Positions 1 to 7,679 of a DNA stretch of 15,530 nt are shown in pieces. Under the pieces are notes generated by a model. That model was not told where the DNA came from. It was given only the letters and a program-made list of their open reading frames with translations, and made no database searches. How positions within the stretch are numbered: position 1 is the first letter of the stretch; each line of letters begins with the position of its first letter. The stretch comes from Sanguinoderma infundibulare (lineage: Eukaryota; Basidiomycota; Agaricomycetes; Polyporales; Polyporaceae), in assembly GCA_032821775.1 (NCBI GenBank), contig JAVLRN010000080.1, positions 1 to 15,530 of the forward strand. The letters are read 5' to 3'. The position numbers and the translations under genes are program-made.

Positions 1-252
1 CTTCAGCCTCCTGACCTCCCATTACAACCTACTCCTTTGGATAAAATTTTATAAGTATGGAACTATAAACTAGTGTAATAGGGGGGGGGGTACAATGAAA
101 CCTACGCTGTTAGTATATGCTTTAATTAAATAAAAATTTTATTAAAAATTATTTTATTTTAAAAAAGTTTATATTCTAATAGTGATGAAATGTTAATGGA
201 TTCAATTAAACCCTTAATGTTAATAAATTAATTTTAAAAATAAAGGGGGTAA
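1..252. other. AT-rich intergenic spacer with a G10 tract
   Basis: I see no gene here on either strand. The first 45 bases are relatively GC-rich (purine-rich on the minus strand: GGAGGTCAGGAGGCTGAAG) and stand out from the AT-rich surroundings. A run of ten G residues lies at 81-90. From about 120 to 245 the sequence is almost pure A+T and forms the 3' flank of rps3. The left edge could be the border of a feature outside the window. Confidence 0.6.
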
Positions 253-1276
253 TTAAAAAAATTTATGTCCAATAGAAACAGTAAAACTGAAAGCACCTCT
301 TTTATTTTTTTGAGTTAATCTCGCTGTAGTTACATAATTAGCTTTACTTCTAGATAAACTTCCATATTGAATTTTGTTAACTGTTCTTCTAGGTACAATT
401 TTACCTCTCATTAATCTACCACCTAATTTAATATTAATACCGGTTAAAATAGTAACAGATTTACTAAATTTATTAAAATTACTTCTAAACATCATTTTAT
501 GAGATTGATATCTTAAAAATGTTCGAACAATTTTAGAAAAAGAATTACTTCTAAATAAACTTAATTTACCTAAAACATGAATTAAAATTTGACTATTATG
601 ACTAATTGAATATAATCGAGTTAAATCTAACTTTACGGGTTTTTTAAAATAATTACTTAATTTATAACTTAAACCTTCTAATTTAACGATATTTTTTTTT
701 TCTTAATAAAAAGTTTTCTTCACTAAGTTCTTTATTAACACAAAAATAAAATAAATTAATAATAATATTTTTAGGTGTTATTAAAAAATAAGGTGTACTT
801 ATTACACTATTCATTTCAAAGAAAGAATATTCTAAGATTTTATTTACATTTTGATTTAATATTTTTGAATTTAAAGTTTTAGAATTAAATTCATAAAAAG
901 TATTTTTAGTCTGAGCTAAAGATATATTTAAATTACTAAAAGATTTTAAATAATTTTGATTAACAGTTTGTAATTCATCATCTTTTTTTTTTTTTGGAGT
1001 GTAAGTTAACATATCTATTTTTTCATAATAAGTTGATTTTTGAGAAATAGGATTTATTTCTTTAATTATTATTTTTTTACCTTTTAAAATTAATTCTTCT
1101 TTTTTTTGATTATCTTTAATTAATTGATTATTATATTTAACTATTTCTAAAATTGCTGATTTATCTATACTTTTTCTTTTTAAAATTGGTGTTTTATAAT
1201 TATTTGAGTTAAGTGTAGGTAAATCTATATAAGAATATTGATTATTAATCGGTAAGATAAATTGGTTATTTTCCAT
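253..1276 (-). pseudogene. rps3: Mitochondrial ribosomal protein S3 (rps3), interrupted by a +1-base homopolymer frameshift
   Basis: Rps3 is a small-subunit ribosomal protein that many fungi keep in mtDNA. The start ATG at 1276 opens a Lys/Asn-rich N-terminal region, then a typical fungal Rps3 block around residues 160-190 (STPYFLITPKNIIINLFYF). That frame ends at a TAA at 683-685. One frame over, the protein continues without a break: IVKLEGLSYKLSNYF, then the diagnostic C-terminus GINIKLGGRLMRGKIVPRR, GSLSRSKANYVTTARLT, KRGAFSFTVSIGHKFF, and a TAA at 253-255. The switch falls in an A10 run (T10 on plus, 692-701). With nine A the frame is continuous, giving about 340 residues, normal for fungal Rps3. 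The lesion is therefore one extra base. Sequencing or assembly error in the homopolymer is the likeliest cause; a true frameshift or a programmed shift is possible. The gene identity is secure; only its intactness is in doubt. Confidence 0.9.
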
Positions 1277-1601
1277 ATTGAACGATTTATTTATTTTATT
1301 ATTTTATTTTTACTTTCCATAACGAGCTATTTTTAAAAATAGCTACTTTATTTATCCATTATATTTATATAATATACATACGTTTTACCTATTTATTATT
1401 TTAAGAAATAATTTATAGAAAATATAATGTTTATAATTTAAAAAAATTAAATATAAATAAAGTGTTAAGCTAATAATCAGCTTTTATTTATATTAAATAA
1501 TACATTTGAAAATTACTTAATAAAAATTAATTTATAATCAGCTTTATAATATTAAAAAATACTTCTTTTAGTGTTATAATTTATAAGATCTTTTTTTTAG
1601 T

Positions 1602-1621
1602 AAAGTAAGTATACTTACTTT
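1602..1621. repeat. Perfect 20-nt palindrome
   Basis: AAAGTAAGTATACTTACTTT is its own reverse complement over all 20 positions, with no spacer, in the rps3-trnG spacer. It could be a cruciform or hairpin processing element or a protein-binding palindrome. The sequence shows only the symmetry. Confidence 0.85.
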
Positions 1622-1650
1622 TATAATTTAACACTTTGTTTATTTTTTAC

Positions 1651-1709
1651 TGTAACGAATTAGTTTTTTTTTATTTATTTTTTTACATTGTAACGAATTA
1701 GTTTTTTTT
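1651..1709. repeat. Direct repeat pair (TGTAACGAATTAG plus T-run)
   Basis: TGTAACGAATTAG followed by a run of at least eight T occurs at 1651-1671 and again at 1689-1709, offset by 38 nt. The segments leading into each copy are also similar T-rich sequence. It looks like a short tandem duplication in non-coding mtDNA. Confidence 0.8.
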
Positions 1710-1725
1710 TTAATGGTTATATTCT

Positions 1726-1796
1726 CATTCTCTTTTGGAATCGAATCAAAATTGACATTTTAGGAAAATGTTATTCTGCCATTAAACTAAGAGAAT
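1726..1796 (-). tRNA. trnG(ucc): tRNA-Gly (anticodon UCC)
   Basis: The minus strand folds as a cloverleaf. The 7-bp acceptor stem is ATTCTCT (1796-1790) with AGAGAAT (1733-1727), plus a G discriminator. The D-arm is GTTTAATGGCAGAAT. The anticodon stem is ACATT/AATGT around the loop TTCCTAA, giving anticodon TCC. The T-loop is TTCGATT, with one A.C mismatch in the T-stem. It sits alone between cox2 and rps3, where a tRNA could act as an RNA-processing punctuation mark. Confidence 0.88.
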
Positions 1797-2250
1797 TTTT
1801 TAAAAACCTCTTTTGAGTACTGTCCTAAGATATTGACATTATAAGATGCTAGAAATTAAATTAGAATGTGAAATAAACTTATCTGCTTGAAAGTAACCTT
1901 TTGTATAAGAAGTTACTCCTTTGGAGCAACTAGAAGATAACTACAATTATTTGAAATGAATCATTTAAGTGGTGTATTGTTAGGTAAATAATTAAACATA
2001 TCGTTAAGCATAAATCCACTTTTTTTTCAATCATAAAGAAAAAAAAAGAATTAGCCCAAGGAATAAAATTATTCTCATTATTACTTAATGTAAAATAATA
2101 GAAGTAAGGTTAAAAATAGGTGGTATACAGTGTATGGGGATAAACATAAAATTATATTTGCATTATAATTATACTAATAAATATAAATATAAAAATATAA
2201 TTAAATACTTTATAAAAATATTTAAATTAAAATTAGATTAATTTATTAGA
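1797..2250. other. AT-rich spacer between cox2 and trnG
   Basis: No gene is seen on either strand. The only structured element I can support is the hairpin at 1911-1931. The part near 2160-2245 is almost entirely A+T and is the 3' flank of cox2. Confidence 0.55.
1911..1931. repeat. Short hairpin, 9-bp stem with 3-nt loop
   Basis: AGTTACTCC-TTT-GGAGCAACT. The arms pair over nine positions with one wobble or mismatch, depending on strand. The core ACTCCTTTGGA also occurs near position 31-41. It could be a small mobile hairpin cluster of the kind known from fungal mtDNA, but two partial copies are weak evidence. Confidence 0.6.
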
Positions 2251-5200
2251 TTAAGTTGCATCTATCCATGCTAAGTAATCTTGAATTGATACTGCTTCTA
2301 TTGCTATTGGCATGAAACCATGGTACACACCGCAAATTTCAGAACATTGACCGTAGAAAGTTCCAGTTCTTTCAGCTAACATAGAAGTTTGATTTAATCT
2401 ACCAGGTACAGCATCAATTTTTAAACCAAAAGATGGTACAGCAAATGAATGTATAACATCAGCTCCAGTAACAATTAATCTAATATGTGTATCAGTAGGG
2501 ATAACTACTTTATTATCAACATCTAATAATCTAAATTGACCTAATTCTAAATCAGAATCTGGTATCATATATGAATCAAATTCTATTGATTCACCACTAA
2601 CATTAATATAATCACTATATTCATATGACCAATACCATTGGTGCAATTATAAAAATAATAATTTATGTCGACTGTACATTAAGCAATATAATAAATATTA
2701 TATCACCCACAAGTGACCCAGTCTGTTGCAATAAGTGAAAAAAAATAAACCACTTACTGACAGTCTTGTACTATATCCGGTATTGTTAAAGATAGTATTT
2801 TAACTGTTTTCACTTGCATCGCCAAAGGCAAAAACCTTTAAGAATCCTGTCAAATTCTTAGAAAGATAATTAGATATTACCTCTCACGACTATTATATAT
2901 ATGTGTGTGGGTTGAAAGAACTTGAATATGTATTATCAACACCTAGTTTATATAACATACTAGAGTGTACATATGGGCCAACTATATTTCTTAAATTATT
3001 TACAGATTGTTTTTTAATATATATAGAATATTGGTTTTTAATCCATATATTTTGAATAGTTGTTTCTAAATTATACTTAGATTTAATGACATCATTTAAT
3101 AATTCAACTTCTTTAAGTTCAAAACTATTAGTAGCAATTCTGATACCATAATTAGCCCAACCACCATCATCCATTATCCACACTGCTAAAGCTAATGGTG
3201 TTAAATATTCATAGATATTTAAGGGTACTACTTTTCTGCCATTGTTATAAAACATCTTATGTATCCAACTAAAACTTCTAAAGGTAAAGGTATTAAATTC
3301 AAAACCATAAAATACTTTACCTTCCTTACTCTGAATCGTTCTTGTATATTGTCTAGGTTGAAGATTACTTGTATAACCTCTATTATAAAAAAAAGTATAT
3401 AACCAGAATAAATATTCTTTATGTCGAATACTTTGTCTATAACATATTCTAACACCTTCTCCAGATCTTTTATTTCCATAAGCATCACCTAATAGAGATC
3501 CTATAATAACAGATAAAACATCTTCATTATGTGGTCCTATTCTATTAATAGCTCTTATATTACTTATGTGATAATACCTTTGTTGATTTTGAAGAGAACT
3601 TAAAGAATGAGAAAAGACCCGAGGGCGAGAAGAACATAATCTAAATTTTATATTAAATCTATTTTTATATTTGATAGTATTTAAAGACATATTATTTTTT
3701 TGACCATTTAAAATGGTGTCTTTCATTTTATTTAATATATATAATTTGAGGCCACCTAAAAAGAAACCTACTACTTTAATAGTTACTGTTGGTGAAATTA
3801 CTTCATCTAATAAATATAATAATCTAAATGAAGGAAATGCGATAGCAATTAAAATTAAGGCTGGTGTAATTGTCCAAATTAATTCTATTAATGTCAACAA
3901 ACCCATTATCTTTAAATAATGGCTGGACTATATCTTCATCCTTTGAACTAATTTAATTATTTTTTTTAAGGAGTTTCACGTATAGTCTCTGGGGATCCTA
4001 ATTTGTATACAATTAGGTTTCCTGCTGATTGTCCATTGTTACATCCTTTAGGCTTCTAACTGATAAAATTATTAAAATTATATAGTACCTAAGGCTTTAG
4101 GAGTTTCCAGCATACAGTGAAAATTTATTCATAGTTTTTTTAAATTTATTTAGATGAAAATTTATATCTATCTTTAAATATTTCTCCTGAATTTACATAT
4201 TTTTTTACAGTAGAACCACTTATTCCTAAAAATTTAGCAGCCCTTCTAATTGAAACAAAGCTACCTATTAATTTAAACCCTTCTGACTCAAATTTTTCAT
4301 AAATATAAACAAAAGAACCTTTAGCAATACTCATTTTTAATAATGTTTCATCAGAATGTTTTCTACCTAAAGCTTTTTGTCTCATTAATTCTTTAGTTTT
4401 TTCAGAGTGAACTTTACCAAATAAAGGATTATTTACTTTAGATTTTTTTAAACTCATAAGGGCTTTAGTTTCTTCTGTATGGAGTTTTCCAAATAAAGGT
4501 GATTTTTCCTTTACATAAACTCCTTTCAAAGATTTACTAATTTTTGCTTTAGTTTCTTCTGTATGATTATAATTTAAAGAACTACCTGCGACTTTTAATA
4601 TATTATATTTAGGATTTAACTTATCAAAATAATACTGTTCTCTGATTAGTAAATCAGTTTCATTGCAATATTCTAATATCTCTAATGAAAAGTTAGAGTA
4701 ACCATATTTGATTAAAACTCTACTTATTATAAGACTATTTCTATCTATTAAATAACTAAGATTAAAATATTTTATAAATCTTTTTGATAAATCCTTCGAT
4801 TGTCCAATATATATATCATTTGTCAATTTATTAGTTCATTTATATATTCCTGATTTACTTTTATTTTCTTTAATAATTGATTTTCTCATTAAATAGGCAT
4901 CTTCATACAATTTTATACTATTAGTAATATATTTAGAAGAACTATTAGGATCATTAGAAGAACTATTAGGTGAAGTACTATAAAACCTAATATATGGTTT
5001 ATTATTTAAAGAAATATTATTAAATTTAAATTTAAAACACTTTTGAATAGGCACAACTATACCATGGTTAAGATATTTATGTACAATAGGTGAATTATTA
5101 CTATTAAAGTAATATATTATAGATCCTAATACCCAAAATACACTTACACATATCACTACTAAATAGAAGAAAATAGTATTGTGTAATTCTACTATTCCTG

Positions 5201-5285
5201 TAAAACCTGGAGCTGCACTGTCTTGGAATCCTATTTGCCAAGGTTGTGGAGCATCGTTAAAAATTGTATTAAAAATTGCGAACAT
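2251..5285 (-). CDS. cox2: Cytochrome c oxidase subunit 2 (cox2), three exons
   Basis: COX2 is the CuA-bearing subunit of complex IV. It takes electrons from cytochrome c and sits in the inner membrane. Exons: 5285-5061 (75 codons, ATG start), 3894-3766 (43 codons), 2643-2251 (130 codons plus TAA); 248 residues in all, the usual length. Exon junctions were set from family continuity (NHG|TLIELIW and [13 protein letters not shown]) and from the group I rule of U before the intron and G at its end; both fit exactly. Exon 1 has the first membrane span and exon 2 the second. Exon 3 has the aromatic motif at 119-127 and the CuA ligands His183, Cys218, Cys222, His226 and Met229 within [14 protein letters not shown]. 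No premature stop or UGA codon occurs in the exons. The two introns carry homing endonucleases read in frame from the upstream exons. Confidence 0.96.
2644..3765 (-). mobile_element. cox2 intron 2, group I, LAGLIDADG-bearing
   Basis: A 1,122-nt insertion splits cox2 between Gly118 and His119. The upstream exon ends in U (GGT, 3766) and the intron ends in G (2644), as in group I introns. The endonuclease ORF fills the 5' part. The 3' part (about 2892-2644) is the more structured segment and contains core-like stretches such as GGATATAGT and CAGACTGGG, but I could not assign all P/Q/R/S elements by eye. The subgroup is not determined. Confidence 0.85.
2893..3765 (-). CDS. LAGLIDADG homing endonuclease/maturase in cox2 intron 2
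   Basis: The ORF is read straight through from cox2 exon 2 (no stop from 3894), so the translated product would be an exon-intron fusion processed later; the intron-encoded part is about 290 residues. Two LAGLIDADG motifs are seen, SLLGDAYGN in the first half and [12 protein letters not shown] in the second, each keeping its acidic residue. The end ([15 protein letters not shown]) is typical of the single-chain LAGLIDADG family, which cleaves an intronless allele at the insertion site and may help splicing. The frame is intact to TAA at 2893-2895, with no lesion. A Lys/Asn-rich linker follows the exon before the first domain. Activity is inferred from motifs only. Confidence 0.92.
   Translation of the reverse strand, partial: FFLGGLKLYILNKMKDTILNGQKNNMSLNTIKYKNRFNIKFRLCSSRPRVFSHSLSSLQNQQRYYHISNIRAINRIGPHNEDVLSVIIGSLLGDAYGNKRSGEGVRICYRQSIRHKEYLFWLYTFFYNRGYTSNLQPRQYTRTIQSKEGKVFYGFEFNTFTFRSFSWIHKMFYNNGRKVVPLNIYEYLTPLALAVWIMDDGGWANYGIRIATNSFELKEVELLNDVIKSKYNLETTIQNIWIKNQYSIYIKKQSVNNLRNIVGPYVHSSMLYKLGVDNTYSSSFNPHTYI
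4016..4112 (-). repeat. Shared 97-nt group I core segment, copy in cox2 intron 1
   Basis: This stretch matches 12624-12720 at 96 of 97 positions; the only difference is A at 4063 against G at 12671. It covers the P-to-Q region of the ribozyme. Sequence on both sides differs between the two introns except at the R and S elements. Confidence 0.95.
4146..5060 (-). CDS. GIY-YIG homing endonuclease in cox2 intron 1 (needs UGA = Trp)
   Basis: The ORF continues in frame from cox2 exon 1. An in-frame TGA at 4836-4838 falls inside the catalytic signature: [19 protein letters not shown]. Reading TGA as Trp restores GIY...YIG with normal spacing, followed by SKDLSKRF with the expected basic residues. 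Downstream are three or four repeats of the NUMOD3 DNA-binding type ([48 protein letters not shown]), then a NUMOD1-like helix-turn-helix ([18 protein letters not shown]), ending at TAA 4146. The intron-encoded part is about 304 residues including a Ser/Asn-rich linker after the exon. The frame is intact under code 4 and appears functional. Such enzymes cut intronless cox2 and drive intron homing. Confidence 0.93.
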
Positions 5286-5625
5286 ATTGTTATTAACTAA
5301 TCTATTTTTTTTAATTTGAACTTAGTATAGTTATGCTTACTATATTTTATAAATATAATGTAATTTATAGTATATTAATATGTTTAATACCTTGTCTATG
5401 AAGACAATCATGATTAAAAAATCATTACTTAATTTAACAATAAGAATTTAATAAATTAAAGGCATTCTAAGTTACATCTTAAAAATAAAACTTCATAAGG
5501 TAAATATAAAATATTAAAAAATAAAGGAGTAGTGAACTCACTAATATATTTATATGTTTATTATATAATATAAATATATACTTAAATCGTTAAGCAACCT
5601 TATTTTTAATTTAATTATTAATTAA
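5286..5625. other. AT-rich spacer between trnR and cox2
   Basis: No gene or tRNA is seen. It is the cox2 leader, transcribed from right to left. A small inverted repeat TAGTGA-AC-TCACTA lies at 5530-5543, and a TGATTAAAAAATCA repeat near 5410. No promoter motif could be recognised. Confidence 0.55.
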
Positions 5626-5697
5626 AACACCTTAATAGATTTGAACCATTATCATAAATTTCGAAAATTTCCGTTTTAACCATTAAACTAAAGATGC
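5626..5697 (-). tRNA. trnR(ucg): tRNA-Arg (anticodon UCG)
   Basis: The acceptor stem is GCATCTT (5697-5691) with AAGGTGT (5633-5627), including G.U pairs. The D-arm is AGTTTAATGGTTAAAAC. The anticodon region is GAAAT-TTTCGAA-ATTTA, a 7-nt loop giving TCG. The T-arm contains GGTTCAAAT. The stem closes with four good pairs. Shifting the loop by one base would give TTC (Glu), but the stem then fails, so Arg is preferred. Confidence 0.75.
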
Positions 5698-5752
5698 TTT
5701 TATTTTGTTTTGTTTTTAATTAAATGAAGCAAACATTATATTTTATTATAAT

Positions 5753-5828
5753 TACGAGTAAAGAGACTTGAACTCTTAATATAATGAAAACCTAAGATTC
5801 ACTCGGCTACCAATTTCGACATACTCGC
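5753..5828 (-). tRNA. trnL(uag): tRNA-Leu (anticodon UAG)
   Basis: The acceptor stem is GCGAGTA (5828-5822) with TACTCGT (5760-5754), plus an A discriminator. The D-arm includes AAATTGGTAGC, the anticodon loop CTTAGGT gives TAG, and the T-arm is AAGAG-TTCAAGT-CTCTT, which pairs perfectly. The cloverleaf is convincing. Confidence 0.88.
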
Positions 5829-5835
5829 TTCACTT

Positions 5836-5921
5836 TCTAATTTATATAAAATAAAATAAATTAAATATAAAATAAAATAAATTAAATATAAAATATGTTT
5901 AAATTAAACATAAAATATGTT
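5836..5921. repeat. AT-rich short tandem repeats between trnL and trnV
   Basis: The motif ATAAAATAAAATAAATTAAAT occurs twice in tandem. It is followed by two copies of an ATAAAATATGTTTAA unit, and the region between those forms a small palindrome (TATGTTTAA-A-TTAAACATA). These look like slippage-generated repeats in the tRNA spacer. Confidence 0.75.
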
Positions 5922-5995
5922 TAAGAGGTGGGGGATTCGAACTCCCGGTCAATAATGTGTAAGATTACTGCTTTAACCAACTAAGCTAACCCCCT
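5922..5995 (-). tRNA. trnV(uac): tRNA-Val (anticodon UAC)
   Basis: The acceptor stem is AGGGGGT (5995-5989) with ACCTCTT (5929-5923). The D-arm is GCTTAGTTGGTTAAAGC. The anticodon stem is GTAAT/ATTAT with loop CTTACAC, giving TAC. The T-arm is GGGAG-TTCGAAT-CCCCC with one A.C mismatch. It lies about 85 nt downstream of the rns 3' end. Confidence 0.88.
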
Positions 5996-6676
5996 TAAAA
6001 TAAAAAATTTAAAAATAAAAAAATTATATATATTATTTAAACTTAAAACTATTTTATAAAAAGATAGGGGGTTACAAATTAATTATTATCCAGCTGCACT
6101 TTCCAGTACAGCTACCCTGCTATGACTTTTGAGATGTTACCTCAATGGATTCACTAAAGCCAATAAATTTAACATAATTGGCGAACAACTTTAAGAAAAG
6201 AAAATGGCTCAAGAATTTTATTTGTTTTAAAAAATAAAGTAACTCAAGGACTTTAATAAAATCATTCATGATATTTTAATCAAATACCTTATATAACCTA
6301 TTATGAAAAAAATTTATCTTCCTCCAGTTTCCTCCAATAAAAGCTTCTTCCCAGCGACAGACAGTTAGTTCATCACGAAACTAGCTTCACCGTTGCGCTA
6401 CTTATCAACGATTACTCGGAATTCCTTCTTCATGCCTCCGAATTACAGGAGACAATCCGGCTTATATTTAATATAAATCACTTTTTTTAATGATTAGCTC
6501 CACTCCTCTTGGGAAGTATTGCATCACTTTGTGAAAGTTATTGTGGCACGTCTATCATGGATGATCAAATTTAACATACAATTAAATGAAGAAACGTTTA
6601 AGTTTTTATCTTCAACTACACTACTGGCACTTTGTAGATGTTGTATGGTACGCATACGCATTTGCGTTACCAAGTG

Positions 6677-7660
6677 CTAGATATTATTTCTATCTAAGTT
6701 CATGTTTTCTACTATTTGGATGATTTTGCTAAAACCTGGTTCAGTTAAATGCTCTTTATTTTTCATTAATTCAGCTACTTTTTTGAAATCTGCAAAATCT
6801 AGACTTTTAACTCCTAGTATTGGATACTCATTAAAAAATGGTATAATTTTATTTACAATATCAGAATAATTTCTAATTTGAAGTAAACTAGTTTCTCTTT
6901 CCGTAGAATCATAAATATATTTTTCCAATAAAATATTGTTATAAAAATAATTTGCTATACCAATTAATAATGCTTTATCTTTAATATGTAAACAAGTACC
7001 AAATATTAATCTTACTCTACCTATTTTCTTAGTACTTTTTTCTATAGAGACACAAAATGTTGAGTCCCCAGAAACGAAACCAGAGATCCAAAAAGGATCT
7101 GGTATACCGGTAAAATTATAATAAGGTCTAAGTACACCTTTAATATTTGGAAAAGCTACTATTATACTATCAGTAAGACCTTTATTAAGATTGCATTTCA
7201 ATGCTACTATTCTTTCAAGGCCTTCTTGAGTTAAATGTTGTTTTTGCTTAATTAAATCATAACATTGTTTAAATAATAAAAAATCAGAAACTTTAGTACC
7301 AATAAGTGGGTATTTAACAAAGTGGTCAACGATTACTTGTAATTCTTGTATGTTGTCTACTCTAAATAAAGCAGTTTTATTACTATTTTTTCTAACTTTA
7401 CCCACACCAAAGGTATATCTTATACTTTCTAGGATTGCAATATCTTTAATATGTATATGTATAGAAAAATTAGGAGTTACTCTCCACTTCATTTTAGAGT
7501 TATCATCTTTATACATAGAAATAATGAACGAAGCTTCAGCGTCTGAAAATCCTGTAATAAACCATGGATTTATCTTACTGTTAGCTGTTAAGGTAGAAAA
7601 ACATCTGCTATTTAATTGTTTAGTAGGGATTTTGACTTGATAGTTTCTTTCGAAACCCAT
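6677..7660 (-). CDS. LAGLIDADG homing endonuclease in the rns intron (double motif)
   Basis: The open frame runs back to 7999, but the part before 7936 is rRNA exon and the part to about 7661 is ribozyme core. I therefore place the likely start at the ATG at 7660 ([10 protein letters not shown]), giving about 327 residues. A start at 7933, just inside the intron, is possible. Two LAGLIDADG-type motifs are visible, WFITGFSDAEASF near residue 35 and FWISGFVSGDSTF in the second half. Each half is followed by its repeat (PLIGTKVSDFLLFKQ and PILGVKSLDFADFKK). The frame is intact to the stop at 6677, so it may be active. A free-standing product would cut intronless rns genes near the 1224 position. 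Confidence 0.92.
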   Translation of the reverse strand: MGFERNYQVKIPTKQLNSRCFSTLTANSKINPWFITGFSDAEASFIISMYKDDNSKMKWRVTPNFSIHIHIKDIAILESIRYTFGVGKVRKNSNKTALFRVDNIQELQVIVDHFVKYPLIGTKVSDFLLFKQCYDLIKQKQHLTQEGLERIVALKCNLNKGLTDSIIVAFPNIKGVLRPYYNFTGIPDPFWISGFVSGDSTFCVSIEKSTKKIGRVRLIFGTCLHIKDKALLIGIANYFYNNILLEKYIYDSTERETSLLQIRNYSDIVNKIIPFFNEYPILGVKSLDFADFKKVAELMKNKEHLTEPGFSKIIQIVENMNLDRNNI

Positions 7661-7679
7661 TAGAGTACACCTTAAGAGC
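7637..7679 (-). repeat. 43-nt identity shared with nad5 intron 1 (copy in rns intron)
   Basis: This segment is identical to 15229-15271. It spans the end of the core and the start of the endonuclease ([13 protein letters not shown]). The similarity continues at lower identity on both sides, over the core and the endonuclease. Confidence 0.92.

Larger units (their letters stand above)
1277..1725. other. AT-rich spacer between rps3 and trnG with repeats
   Basis: No coding region or tRNA is visible. The spacer contains the 20-nt palindrome at 1602-1621 and the direct repeat at 1651-1671 and 1689-1709. It also contains an inverted pair, AAAGTGTTAA near 1459 and TTAACACTTT near 1628, which could pair over about 170 nt. 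It lies just upstream of the rps3 start, so it would hold any rps3 leader or processing site, but I recognise no promoter. Confidence 0.55.
3895..5060 (-). mobile_element. cox2 intron 1, group I, GIY-YIG-bearing
   Basis: A 1,166-nt insertion after codon 75 (CAT GGT|) ends in G at 3895, immediately before ACA TTA ATA of exon 2. The endonuclease ORF lies 5', and the catalytic core follows it in a compact block at about 4115-3895. Core elements visible: a P-like segment GCTGGAAACTCCTAAAG, Q-like AATCAGCAGGAAACC, R CAGAGACTATACG and S AAGATATAGTCC. The P-to-Q part (4016-4112) is almost identical to the third nad5 intron, although the encoded endonucleases belong to different families. Confidence 0.9.

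Noticed and set aside
3228..3488. Open frame in the minus strand within cox2 intron 2
   Set aside because: It overlaps the LAGLIDADG ORF in another frame and has no recognisable features.
3713..3919. Plus-strand open frame over cox2 exon 2
   Set aside because: It is antisense to the conserved cox2 exon.
5626..5697. tRNA-Glu(UUC) reading of the tRNA at 5626-5697
   Set aside because: Shifting the anticodon loop by one base destroys the anticodon stem; UCG (Arg) gives four paired bases.
5836..5921. CRISPR-like repeats
   Set aside because: The repeats are AT-rich tandem units without regular unique spacers, in mitochondrial DNA.
7350..7640. Plus-strand open frame of 96 codons
   Set aside because: It is antisense to the rns-intron endonuclease and shows no family similarity.
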